The notes beneath the pieces were generated by a model. The model ran no database searches. It saw only the letters and a list, made by a program, of their open reading frames with translations, and was not told where the DNA came from. From contig JAACVA010000016.1 of NCBI GenBank assembly GCA_009992615.1, positions 3,779 to 17,147 of the forward strand: 13,369 bases of DNA, written 5' to 3'. This DNA comes from Rhodobacterales bacterium. GTDB taxonomy: Bacteria; Pseudomonadota; Alphaproteobacteria; Rhodobacterales; Rhodobacteraceae. The stretch's first letter is position 1, and each line of letters begins with the position of its first letter. This document shows positions 1 to 6,794 of the stretch, one piece after another. A program made the translations under genes and the position numbers.

Positions 1-1340
1 AGCCGTCGTTCCAGCGGTGGAACTGACCGTTGGTGGCAACGCACCCGTTCGCAGATCCGGCAGGAAATGCCGATCGGTTCGAACACCGCATTGCCCGACA
101 GGTCCAGCGTGTCGGCATAGACAAGGGCGGGGGCGTGTTTCACCTCGCACCCAAGGCCGATGGCAAAGCGGCGCGTCGGCGCGTTGAAGCTGCCCCCCGA
201 TTTGCTGACGTCGCGCGCGAGGCAGAGATAGCGCAACCCGTCAGGCGTTTCCGCCAGTTGCCGCAGGAACCGGCCCGGTGTTTCAAAGGCGCGGTGTACA
301 TTCCACAGCGGACAGGCACCGCCGAAGCGGGCGAATTGCAACTGGGTGGCGGAATGGCGTTTCGTGATCGTCCCCGCCTGATCGACCCGCACGAAAAAGA
401 ACGGCACGCCCTTGGCGCCGGGGCGTTGCAGGGTGCTCAGACGGTGCGCCACCTGTTCGATGCTGGCGCCGAACTGGTCGGACAACCGTTCCAGATCATG
501 GCGTGTCTCGATTGCCGCCTTCAGGAAGGCACCGTAGGGCAACAGGGCGGCGCCGGCAAAGTAATTTGCCAGCCCCAGTTTGGCGATGGCGCGCGCCTCG
601 GCGCTCTGCAACCGGGCCAGATCCAGCGTCGCCTCGATCAGGTCGTTCTGGGTCAGCAGGGCCAGTTGGTGCAGCAGTTGGAACGCCCGGCTGGCGGGGG
701 TGGCGCGGGCCGACAACGTCAGCCGTCCGGCAACCGGATCGAAACTGCGCAACAGGTCGCTGTCGGCGGTTACCGTGTCGATGCCGCGGGCGCGCAGGGT
801 GTCCACCGCCCGGCCTGCCGCATCGCCATTCTGGGCAAAGCGTTCGGCGGCACGGTCCACTGCGTCGATGTAATTGTCGCAATAATGAAAGAAATCGCGC
901 ACTTCTTCCCAGGGGTTTTGCTGTACCCTTACGCCGTCGCGCCCCAATGCCTCATCCAGCGATGCAAGGCGTTCGTGGGTCTGGCGGTAACTGCGGTGCA
1001 GGTGCAGGAACGCACGCGCCAGCGCGGGGGCATTGCTGGCCGCAAGGCGCAGATCGGCAAGCGGCGGCGGATCGTCGGCAAACACCGGATCTGCCAGCGC
1101 CTCGCGCATGTCGGCGACGACGCGCTCGGCCTCGCCGGTTGAAAACTGGGTGACATCAAAGCCGAATTCACCGGCCAGGGCCAGAACCACGCCGGTGGAC
1201 ACCGGGCGATGGTTGTTCTCCATCTGGTTGAGATAGGGCAGTGATACACCCAACTTGGCCGCAAAGGCCTTTTGCGTCAGGGCCAGTTGCGTGCGAATAT
1301 CGCGCAGCTTGACCCCGGCATAGAGTTTGTGTGTCGCCAT
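1..1340 (-). CDS. ScfR-family (RamB/PccR-like) short-chain acyl-CoA responsive transcriptional regulator, C-terminus cut by window edge
   Basis: The frame is open from ATG at 1340-1338 to the window edge, giving 446 residues with no stop, so perhaps a few dozen residues are missing at the C-terminus. Residues about 6-62 form an XRE/Cro-type helix-turn-helix (TQKAFAAKLGVSLPYLNQMEN). The middle resembles the IrrE/DUF955 domain, but its metalloprotease motif is degenerate: H224-Q-L-A-L replaces HExxH. The C-terminal DUF2083/ScfR domain carries GCEVKHAPALVYAD and a CxxC-x4-CH cluster (C427, C430, C435, H436). Known family members are RamB, MccR and PccR, which control acetate, methylcitrate or propionyl-CoA assimilation and are thought to sense short-chain acyl-CoAs. 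The target pathway here is unknown because genes downstream of it lie outside the window. Twin TTTGCAAA-like palindromes just upstream suggest autoregulation. Family assignment is confident; naming a specific member is not possible. Confidence 0.9.
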   Translation of the reverse strand, partial: MATHKLYAGVKLRDIRTQLALTQKAFAAKLGVSLPYLNQMENNHRPVSTGVVLALAGEFGFDVTQFSTGEAERVVADMREALADPVFADDPPPLADLRLAASNAPALARAFLHLHRSYRQTHERLASLDEALGRDGVRVQQNPWEEVRDFFHYCDNYIDAVDRAAERFAQNGDAAGRAVDTLRARGIDTVTADSDLLRSFDPVAGRLTLSARATPASRAFQLLHQLALLTQNDLIEATLDLARLQSAEARAIAKLGLANYFAGAALLPYGAFLKAAIETRHDLERLSDQFGASIEQVAHRLSTLQRPGAKGVPFFFVRVDQAGTITKRHSATQLQFARFGGACPLWNVHRAFETPGRFLRQLAETPDGLRYLCLARDVSKSGGSFNAPTRRFAIGLGCEVKHAPALVYADTLDLSGNAVFEPIGISCRICERVRCHQRSVPPLERR

Positions 1341-1354
1341 ATTGTGCCTCTGGG

Positions 1355-1382
1355 TTTGCAAAGCGAGGTTAGCCGTTGCAAA
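1355..1382. promoter_or_regulatory. Candidate ScfR operator: two TTTGCAAA-type palindromes
   Basis: TTTGCAAA lies at 1355-1362 and GTTGCAAA (7 of 8 bases) at 1375-1382, with centres 20 bp apart, about two helical turns. They sit 15-42 bp upstream of the ScfR-family start. As I recall, RamB of Corynebacterium binds a motif ending in CTTTGCAAA and PccR of Rhodobacter sphaeroides binds paired TTTGCAAA palindromes with a shorter gap. A role as autoregulatory operator is inferred from that match. No clear -35/-10 pair could be assigned beside it. Confidence 0.6.
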
Positions 1383-1429
1383 CAGGGCCTGTCGAGGGGC
1401 GGTGAGGCCGCCGCGTCAAGGCGCCGGGT

Positions 1430-2662
1430 TCAGATGCCGGTCACGATCTTGCGGCGGCGCACGGTATAGGCCGCGCACAGGCAAGACAGCCCGGCCGTGG
1501 CCACCATCAGCATGATCAGCGGCAAGGCCGATCCGCGCCCCTCAAGCAGGATACCGGCCAGCACCGAAAGCGCAGCCCCACCGCCGATCATGATCGCGCC
1601 GCCAAGGCCACTGGCCGAGCCCGCCAGATGCGGGCGCACCGACAACATGCCCGCAGTCGCATTGGGCAGGACCAGGCCATTGCCCAGCCCGACAAAGATC
1701 ATGAACCCGAAAAATGCCAACGGCCCGCCAAACCCAAGCAAGAAAACGAACAGCGCCAAGGTCAGCCCCCCGGCCGACAACAGCGCGCCGGCCAACACCA
1801 TCGCATCAATACCATAGCGCATGGCGTATCGCCCGGTGATGAAATTGCCGGTCATATAACCGATGGCGGGGGCGCCGAAGAACAATCCCAGCGTCGCGGC
1901 ATCCATACCGAACACCACGCTGCCGACATAGGGCGCGCCGCCAAGATAGGCAAAGAACGCCCCCGAGGTGAACGCCGCCGTCAGGCAATACCCCCAGAAC
2001 CGCCGCGAAGTCAGCAGTTCGGGATACTGGCGCACCTGATCGGCCAGGCTGGACGTTGATTTGGCCGCCGTTTCGCCGAGGTCATACCAGACCAGCAGTT
2101 GCACCAGCACACCAAGCCCCGCCAGCACCCAAAAGCTGGCTTGCCAGCCAAAGGTCGCGTCCAGCGCGCCGCCGATGGCCGGGGCGATCATCGGTGCCAC
2201 GGCCATTCCCATGGTGACATAGCCGATCATCGAGGCGGCCTGATTCTGCGGAAACATGTCGCGGATCACCGCCCGGCTCAGCACGAGGCCCGAAATCACG
2301 ATGGCCTGCACCACGCGCAAGGCCAGAAACACCTCGACATTGGGGGCATAGATGCAGGCGACAGTGGCCACGATGAACACGCCGCCGCCAAACAGGATGA
2401 CCGGGCGGCGGCCAAACCGATCACTGACCGGGCCGATCAGCAGTTGCAGCACGGCATTGCCGGTCAGGTAGAACGCCACGGCCAGTTGCATCGTGGCGTA
2501 ATCGGTGTCGAAATAACGCGCCATGCCGGGCAGCGACGGCAGAAAGATGTTCATCGCCAGTGCCGAAATACCCGCCAGCAGGATCAGCGTTGCGATATGC
2601 GGCGGGGTTGTCCGGTCAAGAAACCGGACGGGGACTGGAGGTTTGGAGGTTTGGCTGTTCAT
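1430..2662 (-). CDS. Bcr/CflA-type MFS multidrug efflux transporter
   Basis: This is a 410-residue inner-membrane protein of the major facilitator superfamily with about twelve hydrophobic segments. MNIFLPSLP (residues 37-45) in the first membrane segment matches the Bcr/CflA family. Motif A is GPVSDRFGRRPV at 77-88, and an antiporter motif-C-like APMIAPAIGG is at 156-165. Relatives export drugs (bicyclomycin, chloramphenicol), sulfonamides or other small molecules by proton antiport; the substrate here cannot be told. The start at 2662 was chosen because MNSQTSK leads straight to the family N-terminus. An upstream in-frame start at 2767 would add 35 non-hydrophobic, unlike-family residues and run through a dyad. 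No strong Shine-Dalgarno is visible, but a 6-bp stem-loop sits 12 nt upstream of the ATG. The ScfR-family gene follows 89 bp downstream on the same strand; cotranscription is possible but unproven. Confidence 0.92.
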   Translation of the reverse strand: MNSQTSKPPVPVRFLDRTTPPHIATLILLAGISALAMNIFLPSLPGMARYFDTDYATMQLAVAFYLTGNAVLQLLIGPVSDRFGRRPVILFGGGVFIVATVACIYAPNVEVFLALRVVQAIVISGLVLSRAVIRDMFPQNQAASMIGYVTMGMAVAPMIAPAIGGALDATFGWQASFWVLAGLGVLVQLLVWYDLGETAAKSTSSLADQVRQYPELLTSRRFWGYCLTAAFTSGAFFAYLGGAPYVGSVVFGMDAATLGLFFGAPAIGYMTGNFITGRYAMRYGIDAMVLAGALLSAGGLTLALFVFLLGFGGPLAFFGFMIFVGLGNGLVLPNATAGMLSVRPHLAGSASGLGGAIMIGGGAALSVLAGILLEGRGSALPLIMLMVATAGLSCLCAAYTVRRRKIVTGI

Positions 2663-2990
2663 GTGCTGTTTGTAGCCACTTGCGCAGTGGCGTCCAGTGC
2701 GCAGCACCGCCCACTCAAATGTGCGCAAACGAACGCGGCAGGTTTGAACTGGGTTTGCCGAACGCAATCAGATTGGGGTTTTGAACACATACCGAAGCCC
2801 CCCGGAAGATATTGAGCCGATCTGCGGCGAGACAGCCAGCCGTCTTTTCATACCGCACCAATATCAAGGCCGCCATTCGATCAGGCGCGGTTTTTCATGG
2901 TGCCCATAATCGTTTCAATTCGCGGCTTAGCCGTTTGAACACTCTTGTCAGGCAATCTGGCGTCGGGTGAGTGAAAATAATGGGTGAGTC
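2663..2990. other. Divergent 328-bp spacer between the MFS gene and the DUF6473 gene
   Basis: No gene is supported here. On the MFS side it holds a 17-bp dyad (2675-2691) and three copies of the palindrome TGCGCA (2681-2686, 2698-2703, 2722-2727). Both divergent promoters must lie in it, but no convincing -35/-10 pair was found. On the DUF6473 side, GGGTGAG at 2982-2988 could serve as a weak, close Shine-Dalgarno. A 7-bp inverted repeat, GATATTG (2808-2814) and CAATATC (2859-2865), is 44 nt apart and may be chance. Confidence 0.5.
2675..2691. promoter_or_regulatory. Perfect dyad upstream of the MFS gene (operator or leader hairpin)
   Basis: GCCACT and AGTGGC flank TGCGC, giving a perfect 6-bp inverted repeat 12 nt before the MFS start codon on the minus strand. 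In RNA it would fold as a short stem-loop near the ribosome site; in DNA it could be a repressor operator. The centre contains one of three nearby TGCGCA palindromes. Function is inferred from symmetry and position only. Confidence 0.4.
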
Positions 2991-3824
2991 ATGGCTTATG
3001 AAAATATGCCGGGGCCTGCGCTGGACTATGCGCCATGCAGGTACGGGCGATCAAAACTGCTGTTTCGGGGGCCTGCGCAACGGCTGAGTGGCGAGTTCAT
3101 CGCGGTACTGGGCGGGTCTGAAACCTATGGCCGGTATCTGGCAGACCCCTATCCCGCCCTGTTGCAGGACGAGATGGGACTGAGAACCGTGAATTTCGGC
3201 TGCGTCAACGCAGGTGTTGATGTATTTCTGAACGATGAAACGGTGCTTGATGCCTGTCGCCGGGCCAGCGCGGTGGTTGTTCAGGTGACGGGCGCGCAAA
3301 ACCTGTCGAACCGGTTTTACACCGTTCATCCCCGCCGCAATGACCGGTTTCTGCGGGCCAGTCCGATGATGAAGGCGGTGTTCCCCGAGGTGGATTTTAC
3401 GGAATTCCATTTTACCGGGCATATGTTGGTCAGTTTGTCGCAAACCTCGGCAGCGCGGTTTGCGCTGATCCGCGATGAGTTGCGCCGCGTCTGGGTACAG
3501 CGGATGAACCTGCTGATGGCCCAGATCGGTCAGCCTGTCGTCTTGCTGTGGATGTCTGAACGTACGCCCGACGATCCGGCGGAAACCGTTGATGACGGCA
3601 GGCCGCTGTTCGTGACGCGCGACATGATCCGCGCGTTGCGGGGCAGGATTGCGGCTCTGGTGGAAGACCGCTTTGATGGCCGCTCGGGTGTAGGGACGCT
3701 GGATGGCAAGTTTTGCGCCGAAACCGAGGCATCGGCGGCGCTTTTGATGCCCGGTCCCGCTGTGCACGGGCGCGTGGCCAAACGGCTTGGCCGGGTGCTG
3801 CGCCCGCCTGTCATCAAGCGGTGA
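2991..3824 (+). CDS. DUF6473 family protein, function unknown, SGNH-hydrolase-like blocks
   Basis: This 277-residue soluble protein has no signal peptide or membrane segment and resembles the DUF6473 family common in Rhodobacteraceae. The conserved core is FRGPA, LGGSETYGRY (40-50), NFGCVNAGVD (68-77), GAQNLSNRFY (101-110) and HPRRNDRFL (113-121). Three of these could correspond to SGNH/GDSL hydrolase blocks I, II and III: S43 in GGSET, G70 with N73, and N104 in GAQN. H259 in MPGPAVHGRVAKRL near the C-terminus could be the block V histidine. If so, it would be an esterase or acyl/glycan-modifying enzyme, but that is inference. The ATG at 2991 is preceded by GGGTGAG. It stands alone on the plus strand, 214 bp before rplO, and its link to the ribosomal genes may be only positional. 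Confidence 0.85.
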   Translation: MAYENMPGPALDYAPCRYGRSKLLFRGPAQRLSGEFIAVLGGSETYGRYLADPYPALLQDEMGLRTVNFGCVNAGVDVFLNDETVLDACRRASAVVVQVTGAQNLSNRFYTVHPRRNDRFLRASPMMKAVFPEVDFTEFHFTGHMLVSLSQTSAARFALIRDELRRVWVQRMNLLMAQIGQPVVLLWMSERTPDDPAETVDDGRPLFVTRDMIRALRGRIAALVEDRFDGRSGVGTLDGKFCAETEASAALLMPGPAVHGRVAKRLGRVLRPPVIKR

Positions 3825-3914
3825 CAGGCCTCGTGGCCCGTCGCGCCTTGCGCGTCGGTGAATGCCGTTTTCGGGGCGCAGCACGGGGCACAACCAGACA
3901 GACGCAACCGATGC

Positions 3915-3943
3915 TTGACCCGGTTCGACCTCTGGTCTACCTG
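3915..3943 (+). promoter_or_regulatory. Weak candidate promoter upstream of rplO
   Basis: TTGACC at 3915-3920 is a good -35, and after 17 bp TACCTG at 3938-3943 would be a poor -10. It lies about 96 bp before rplO in a 214-bp spacer that otherwise shows no clear signal. Because rpmD/rpsE are not upstream, the rplO cluster needs its own promoter or readthrough from DUF6473. The match is weak, so this is only a candidate. Confidence 0.25.
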
Positions 3944-4038
3944 ACGCGCAGGCTGGCACCCGCCAACCACACACGCAAAGCCGTGGCCGTGCCGCTCCCG
4001 TCGCTGGGGGTACGCGTCCGGCAAGAGGAGCAAGCGAC

Positions 4039-4506
4039 ATGAAACTGAATGAACTGCACGACAATCCCGGTGCAACCAAAAAGCGCAAGCGCGTTGCGCG
4101 TGGCCCGGGTTCGGGTTCGGGCAAAATGGCCGGACGCGGCATCAAGGGCCAGAAATCCCGTTCGGGTGTTGCGATCAAGGGGTATGAGGGCGGCCAGATG
4201 CCGCTGTACCAACGCCTTCCCAAGCGTGGCTTCAATAAGCCGAATCGCAAGGATTATGCTGTCATCAATCTGGGCATGATCCAGAAATTCATCGACCTTG
4301 GCAAACTCGGCGCCGAAATCACCGAGACCGAGCTGGTCGACAGCGGTGTCGTGCGGCGCAAGCTGGACGGTATCCGCGTGCTGGCCAAGGGTGAGATCAC
4401 CAGTGCGGTCCAGATTTCGGTCACCGGCGCGTCAAAGGCGGCGATCGAGGCGGTTGAAAAGGCCGGCGGTGCGCTGACGGTCAAGGCGGCGGCCGCAAGC
4501 GAATAA
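4039..4506 (+). CDS. rplO: 50S ribosomal protein L15
   Basis: This 155-residue protein of the large subunit, which helps late assembly around 23S rRNA, begins MKLNELHDNPGATKKRKRVARG as expected. It has the glycine-rich GPGSGSGKMAGRGIKGQKSR stretch followed by GGQMPLYQRLPKRGF. The length is typical. AGAGGAG at 4024-4030 with an 8-nt gap is a good Shine-Dalgarno and fixes the ATG. It is the first ribosomal gene in the window. In the usual spc order rpmD comes directly before it, but here a DUF6473 gene does. secY follows after 107 nt containing two hairpins. Confidence 0.98.
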   Translation: MKLNELHDNPGATKKRKRVARGPGSGSGKMAGRGIKGQKSRSGVAIKGYEGGQMPLYQRLPKRGFNKPNRKDYAVINLGMIQKFIDLGKLGAEITETELVDSGVVRRKLDGIRVLAKGEITSAVQISVTGASKAAIEAVEKAGGALTVKAAAASE

Positions 4507-4512
4507 AAGGTT

Positions 4513-4536
4513 GTGGGTGGCCTTTGGGCCGCCTAC
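4513..4536 (+). other. Hairpin just after rplO (attenuator or processing element)
   Basis: The arms GTGGGTGGCC (4513-4522) and GGCCGCCTAC (4527-4536) pair over 10 bp with two G-U pairs and a TTTG loop. It starts 6 nt after the rplO stop. There is no immediate T-tract; TTTT occurs about 14 nt later. It may be a partial terminator, a 3'-end stabiliser or a processing site. Sequence shows the pairing; function is inferred. Confidence 0.5.
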
Positions 4537-4556
4537 ATCTGTCAAAGTATTTTCCC

Positions 4557-4594
4557 AGCGCCGCGTGATCCGGGAAGTCGGAGATCGCGGCGTT
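4557..4594 (+). other. Hairpin upstream of the secY ribosome site
   Basis: CGCCGC (4559-4564) pairs with GCGGCG (4587-4592), and GATC (4567-4570) with GATC (4583-4586), leaving a 2-nt GT bulge and a 12-nt loop. Outer A-T and G-T pairs extend it. It ends about 19 nt before the secY ATG, just ahead of the AAAGAG ribosome-site-like bases, and could modulate secY translation. Confidence 0.45.
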
Positions 4595-4613
4595 TGCATG
4601 AAAGAGATCCGAA

Positions 4614-5975
4614 ATGGCATCAGCAGCAGAGCAGATGGCCGCGAACATGAGTTGGGGTGCCTTCGGAAAGGCGACCGAGCTGCGCACGCGCATCCTGTTT
4701 ACCCTCGGCCTTCTCATCGTTTATCGCGTTGGCACCTATATTCCCGTACCCGGCATCGATGGCGCCGAGTTGCGCGCCTTCATGGATCAGGCGGCCACCG
4801 GGCTGGGTGGCATTTTGAACATGTTCACCGGCGGCGCGATTTCCCGGATGGGCATCTTTGCCCTCGGGATCATGCCCTATATTTCGGCCTCGATCATCGT
4901 CCAGTTGATGACGGCGATGGTGCCGCAGCTGGAGCAGTTGAAAAAAGAAGGCGAACAGGGCCGCAAGAAGATCAACCAGTACACCCGATACGGCACGGTT
5001 CTGCTGGCGACGTTCCAGGCCTTCGGGCTGGCCAAAAGCCTTGAGGCGGGCGGCCTGGTGACCGATCCGGGCCTGTATTTCCAGGCGTCCTGCGTGATCA
5101 CGCTTGTCGGCGGAACGATGTTTCTGATGTGGCTGGGCGAACAGATCACCAATCGTGGAATTGGCAACGGCATATCGCTGATCATTTTCGTTGGCATCAT
5201 TGCCGAAGTGCCGGCTGCCTTGGCGCAGTTCTTTGCCAGCGGCCGGTCGGGCGCGATCAGCCCCCTGGTGATTGTTGGCGTGATCGTGATGATCATCGCC
5301 GTGATTGCCTTTGTCGTGTTCATGGAGCGGGCGCTGCGCAAGATCCACATCCAGTATCCGCGTCGCCAGGTGGGCATGAAAGTGTATGACGGCGGGTCGT
5401 CACACCTGCCCATCAAGGTAAACCCGGCGGGCGTGATCCCGGCGATCTTTGCCAGTTCGCTTTTGCTGTTACCCACGACACTGGCAACCTTCAGCGGCGA
5501 CCAGACCGGCCCGGTGATGAGCACGATTCTTGCTTACTTTGGCCCCGGACAGCCGCTGTACTTTCTGTTTTTCACGTCGATGATCGTTTTCTTCGCTTAC
5601 TTCTACACGGCCAACGTGGCCTTCAAGACCGAAGATGTCGCCGAAAATCTGCAAAACCAGAATGGGTTCATTCCGGGCATCCGTCCCGGGAAGAAGACCG
5701 AGGAATATCTGGACTATGTCGTCGCGCGGCTTTTGGTGCTGGGTTCGGCTTATCTGGCGGCGGTTTGCCTGCTGCCCGAGGTGTTGCGCAGCCAACTGGC
5801 GATTCCGTTCTATTTCGGCGGGACAAGTGTTCTGATTGTTGTCAGCGTTACCATGGACACGATACAACAGGTTCAGTCGCACCTGCTGGCGCACCAGTAC
5901 GAAGGCCTGATCGAGAAATCACAACTGCGTGGACGCAAACGTAGCGGCGGACGGAAAGGAACGACCAGACGATGA
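4614..5975 (+). CDS. secY: Preprotein translocase subunit SecY
   Basis: SecY forms the protein-conducting channel of the SecYEG translocon in the inner membrane. The 453 residues contain about ten hydrophobic segments, beginning with RILFTLGLLIVYRVGTYIPVPG. The plug region GLGGILNMFTGG (63-74) and the TM2 signature MGIFALGIMPYISASIIVQL (79-98) follow. The cytoplasmic loop GFIPGIRPGKKTEEYLD includes R357, the arginine important for SecA-driven export. The C-terminus is basic (RGRKRSGGRKGTTRR). The start at 4614 gives the family N-terminus MASAAEQMAAN with a modest AAAGAG upstream. Its stop overlaps the adk start in ATGA, so the two are probably translationally coupled. Confidence 0.98.
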   Translation: MASAAEQMAANMSWGAFGKATELRTRILFTLGLLIVYRVGTYIPVPGIDGAELRAFMDQAATGLGGILNMFTGGAISRMGIFALGIMPYISASIIVQLMTAMVPQLEQLKKEGEQGRKKINQYTRYGTVLLATFQAFGLAKSLEAGGLVTDPGLYFQASCVITLVGGTMFLMWLGEQITNRGIGNGISLIIFVGIIAEVPAALAQFFASGRSGAISPLVIVGVIVMIIAVIAFVVFMERALRKIHIQYPRRQVGMKVYDGGSSHLPIKVNPAGVIPAIFASSLLLLPTTLATFSGDQTGPVMSTILAYFGPGQPLYFLFFTSMIVFFAYFYTANVAFKTEDVAENLQNQNGFIPGIRPGKKTEEYLDYVVARLLVLGSAYLAAVCLLPEVLRSQLAIPFYFGGTSVLIVVSVTMDTIQQVQSHLLAHQYEGLIEKSQLRGRKRSGGRKGTTRR

Positions 5976-6613
5976 ACATTATTCTTCTCGGGCCGCCGGG
6001 GGCAGGCAAAGGCACCCAGGCACGTCGTCTGGTCGAAGATCGCAACATGATCCAGCTGTCCACCGGCGACATGCTGCGCGAGGCGCGCACAAGCGGGACG
6101 GAAATGGGCCGACTTGTTGCTGACGTGATGGATCGGGGTGAACTGGTTACGGATGACATTGTAATCGGTCTTATCGAAGAGAAGATGAGCGGCGATCACC
6201 GTGGCGGCTTCATCTTCGACGGTTTCCCCCGTACGCTGGCGCAGGCCGATGCTTTGGGAAGGCTGCTGGAAAGGCATGGCAGCGCGCTGGATGCGGTTAT
6301 CGAGATGCAGGTCGATGATACGGCGCTGGTCGAGCGGATTACCGCTCGGTCAACCTGTGCCGATTGTGGCGAGGTTTACAACGACATTACCAAACCGCAG
6401 CCGGCTGATGGCAAATGCGCCAAGTGCGGCGGCAGCAATTTCAAACGGCGGGCCGATGACAACGCCGAATCGCTGAAGCAGCGTCTGATGGAATATTACA
6501 AGAAGACGTCACCGCTGATCGGCTATTACTATGCCAAGGGTAACCTGAAAACCATTGATGGCCTTGGAGAGATGGATGCGGTCGCCAAAGAGATCGCCGC
6601 AGCATTGGGTTAG
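5972..6613 (+). CDS. adk: Adenylate kinase, zinc-type LID
   Basis: This cytoplasmic enzyme catalyses the reversible reaction ATP + AMP to 2 ADP. Its 213 residues carry the P-loop GPPGAGKGT (7-15), the AMP-site STGDMLR (30-36), and DGFPRT (83-88). Arginines R122 and R126 lie in ERITAR, and RRADDN is at 159-164. The LID domain has four cysteines, C129, C132, C149 and C152, in CxxC...CxxC spacing, which normally bind a structural zinc; E. coli Adk lacks this set. The ATG overlaps the secY stop by 4 bases, and GGAAAGGA at 5953-5960 serves as ribosome site. secY-adk pairing is usual in many bacteria. Confidence 0.98.
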   Translation: MNIILLGPPGAGKGTQARRLVEDRNMIQLSTGDMLREARTSGTEMGRLVADVMDRGELVTDDIVIGLIEEKMSGDHRGGFIFDGFPRTLAQADALGRLLERHGSALDAVIEMQVDDTALVERITARSTCADCGEVYNDITKPQPADGKCAKCGGSNFKRRADDNAESLKQRLMEYYKKTSPLIGYYYAKGNLKTIDGLGEMDAVAKEIAAALG

Positions 6614-6627
6614 TCGGCACGGGGGGG

Positions 6628-6656
6628 TTGACCTTGCGATGAAACACTCGTAACCC
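6628..6656 (+). promoter_or_regulatory. Candidate promoter for rpsM (alpha operon)
   Basis: TTGACC at 6628-6633, a 17-bp spacer and TAACCC at 6651-6656 lie 14 bp after the adk stop. The -35 is strong and the -10 keeps only TA and one internal A. Weak -10 boxes are common in high-GC alphaproteobacteria. Transcription from here would give a leader of roughly 140 nt before rpsM. Confidence 0.4.
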
Positions 6657-6687
6657 ACGCCATCCTGAAAGGGAATCAACGGATTTG

Positions 6688-6784
6688 GGGCTGCCCAGAA
6701 CCATCATCACCGCAAGCTATGCAGCCCGTGGCATCTGACGCCTCGGGCTTGCGTTGTGAAAAAAGGGTCTGGCGCTACGGACCC
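6688..6784 (+). other. Structured leader upstream of rpsM
   Basis: Several pairings are visible. GGGCTGC (6688-6694) can pair with GCAGCCC (6721-6727). As an alternative that shares bases with it, GCCCGTGGC (6724-6732) pairs with GCCTCGGGC (6740-6748) with one T-T mismatch and a 7-nt loop. GGGTCTG (6765-6771) pairs with CGGACCC (6778-6784) around a 6-nt loop, ending 10 nt before the ribosome site. The mutually exclusive stems are compatible with a regulatory leader, for example ribosomal-protein feedback, but this is inference. Confidence 0.45.
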
Positions 6785-6794
6785 GCAACGAAAA

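Noticed and set aside
30..1142. Long plus-strand open frame opposite the ScfR-family gene
   Set aside because: Its translation has no family character, while the minus strand gives a clear HTH/ScfR protein through the same bases. High GC makes antisense frames stay open.
1398..1412. GGCGG/CCGCC stem between the MFS gene and the ScfR-family gene as a terminator
   Set aside because: Only 5 bp of stem and no T-tract on either strand; common by chance at this GC content.
2099..2815. 238-codon plus-strand frame opposite the start of the MFS gene
   Set aside because: Histidine/glutamine-rich antisense translation of membrane-protein codons; no domain and no ribosome site.
2935..2981. Possible DUF6473 promoter (TTGAAC, TTGTCA and AATAAT elements)
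   Set aside because: No -35/-10 pair has acceptable spacing; AATAAT would be only about 10 bp from the ATG.
3051..4250. 399-codon minus-strand open frame opposite DUF6473 and rplO
   Set aside because: It crosses two recognisable plus-strand genes and the spacer, and reads as a basic, low-complexity shadow without domains.
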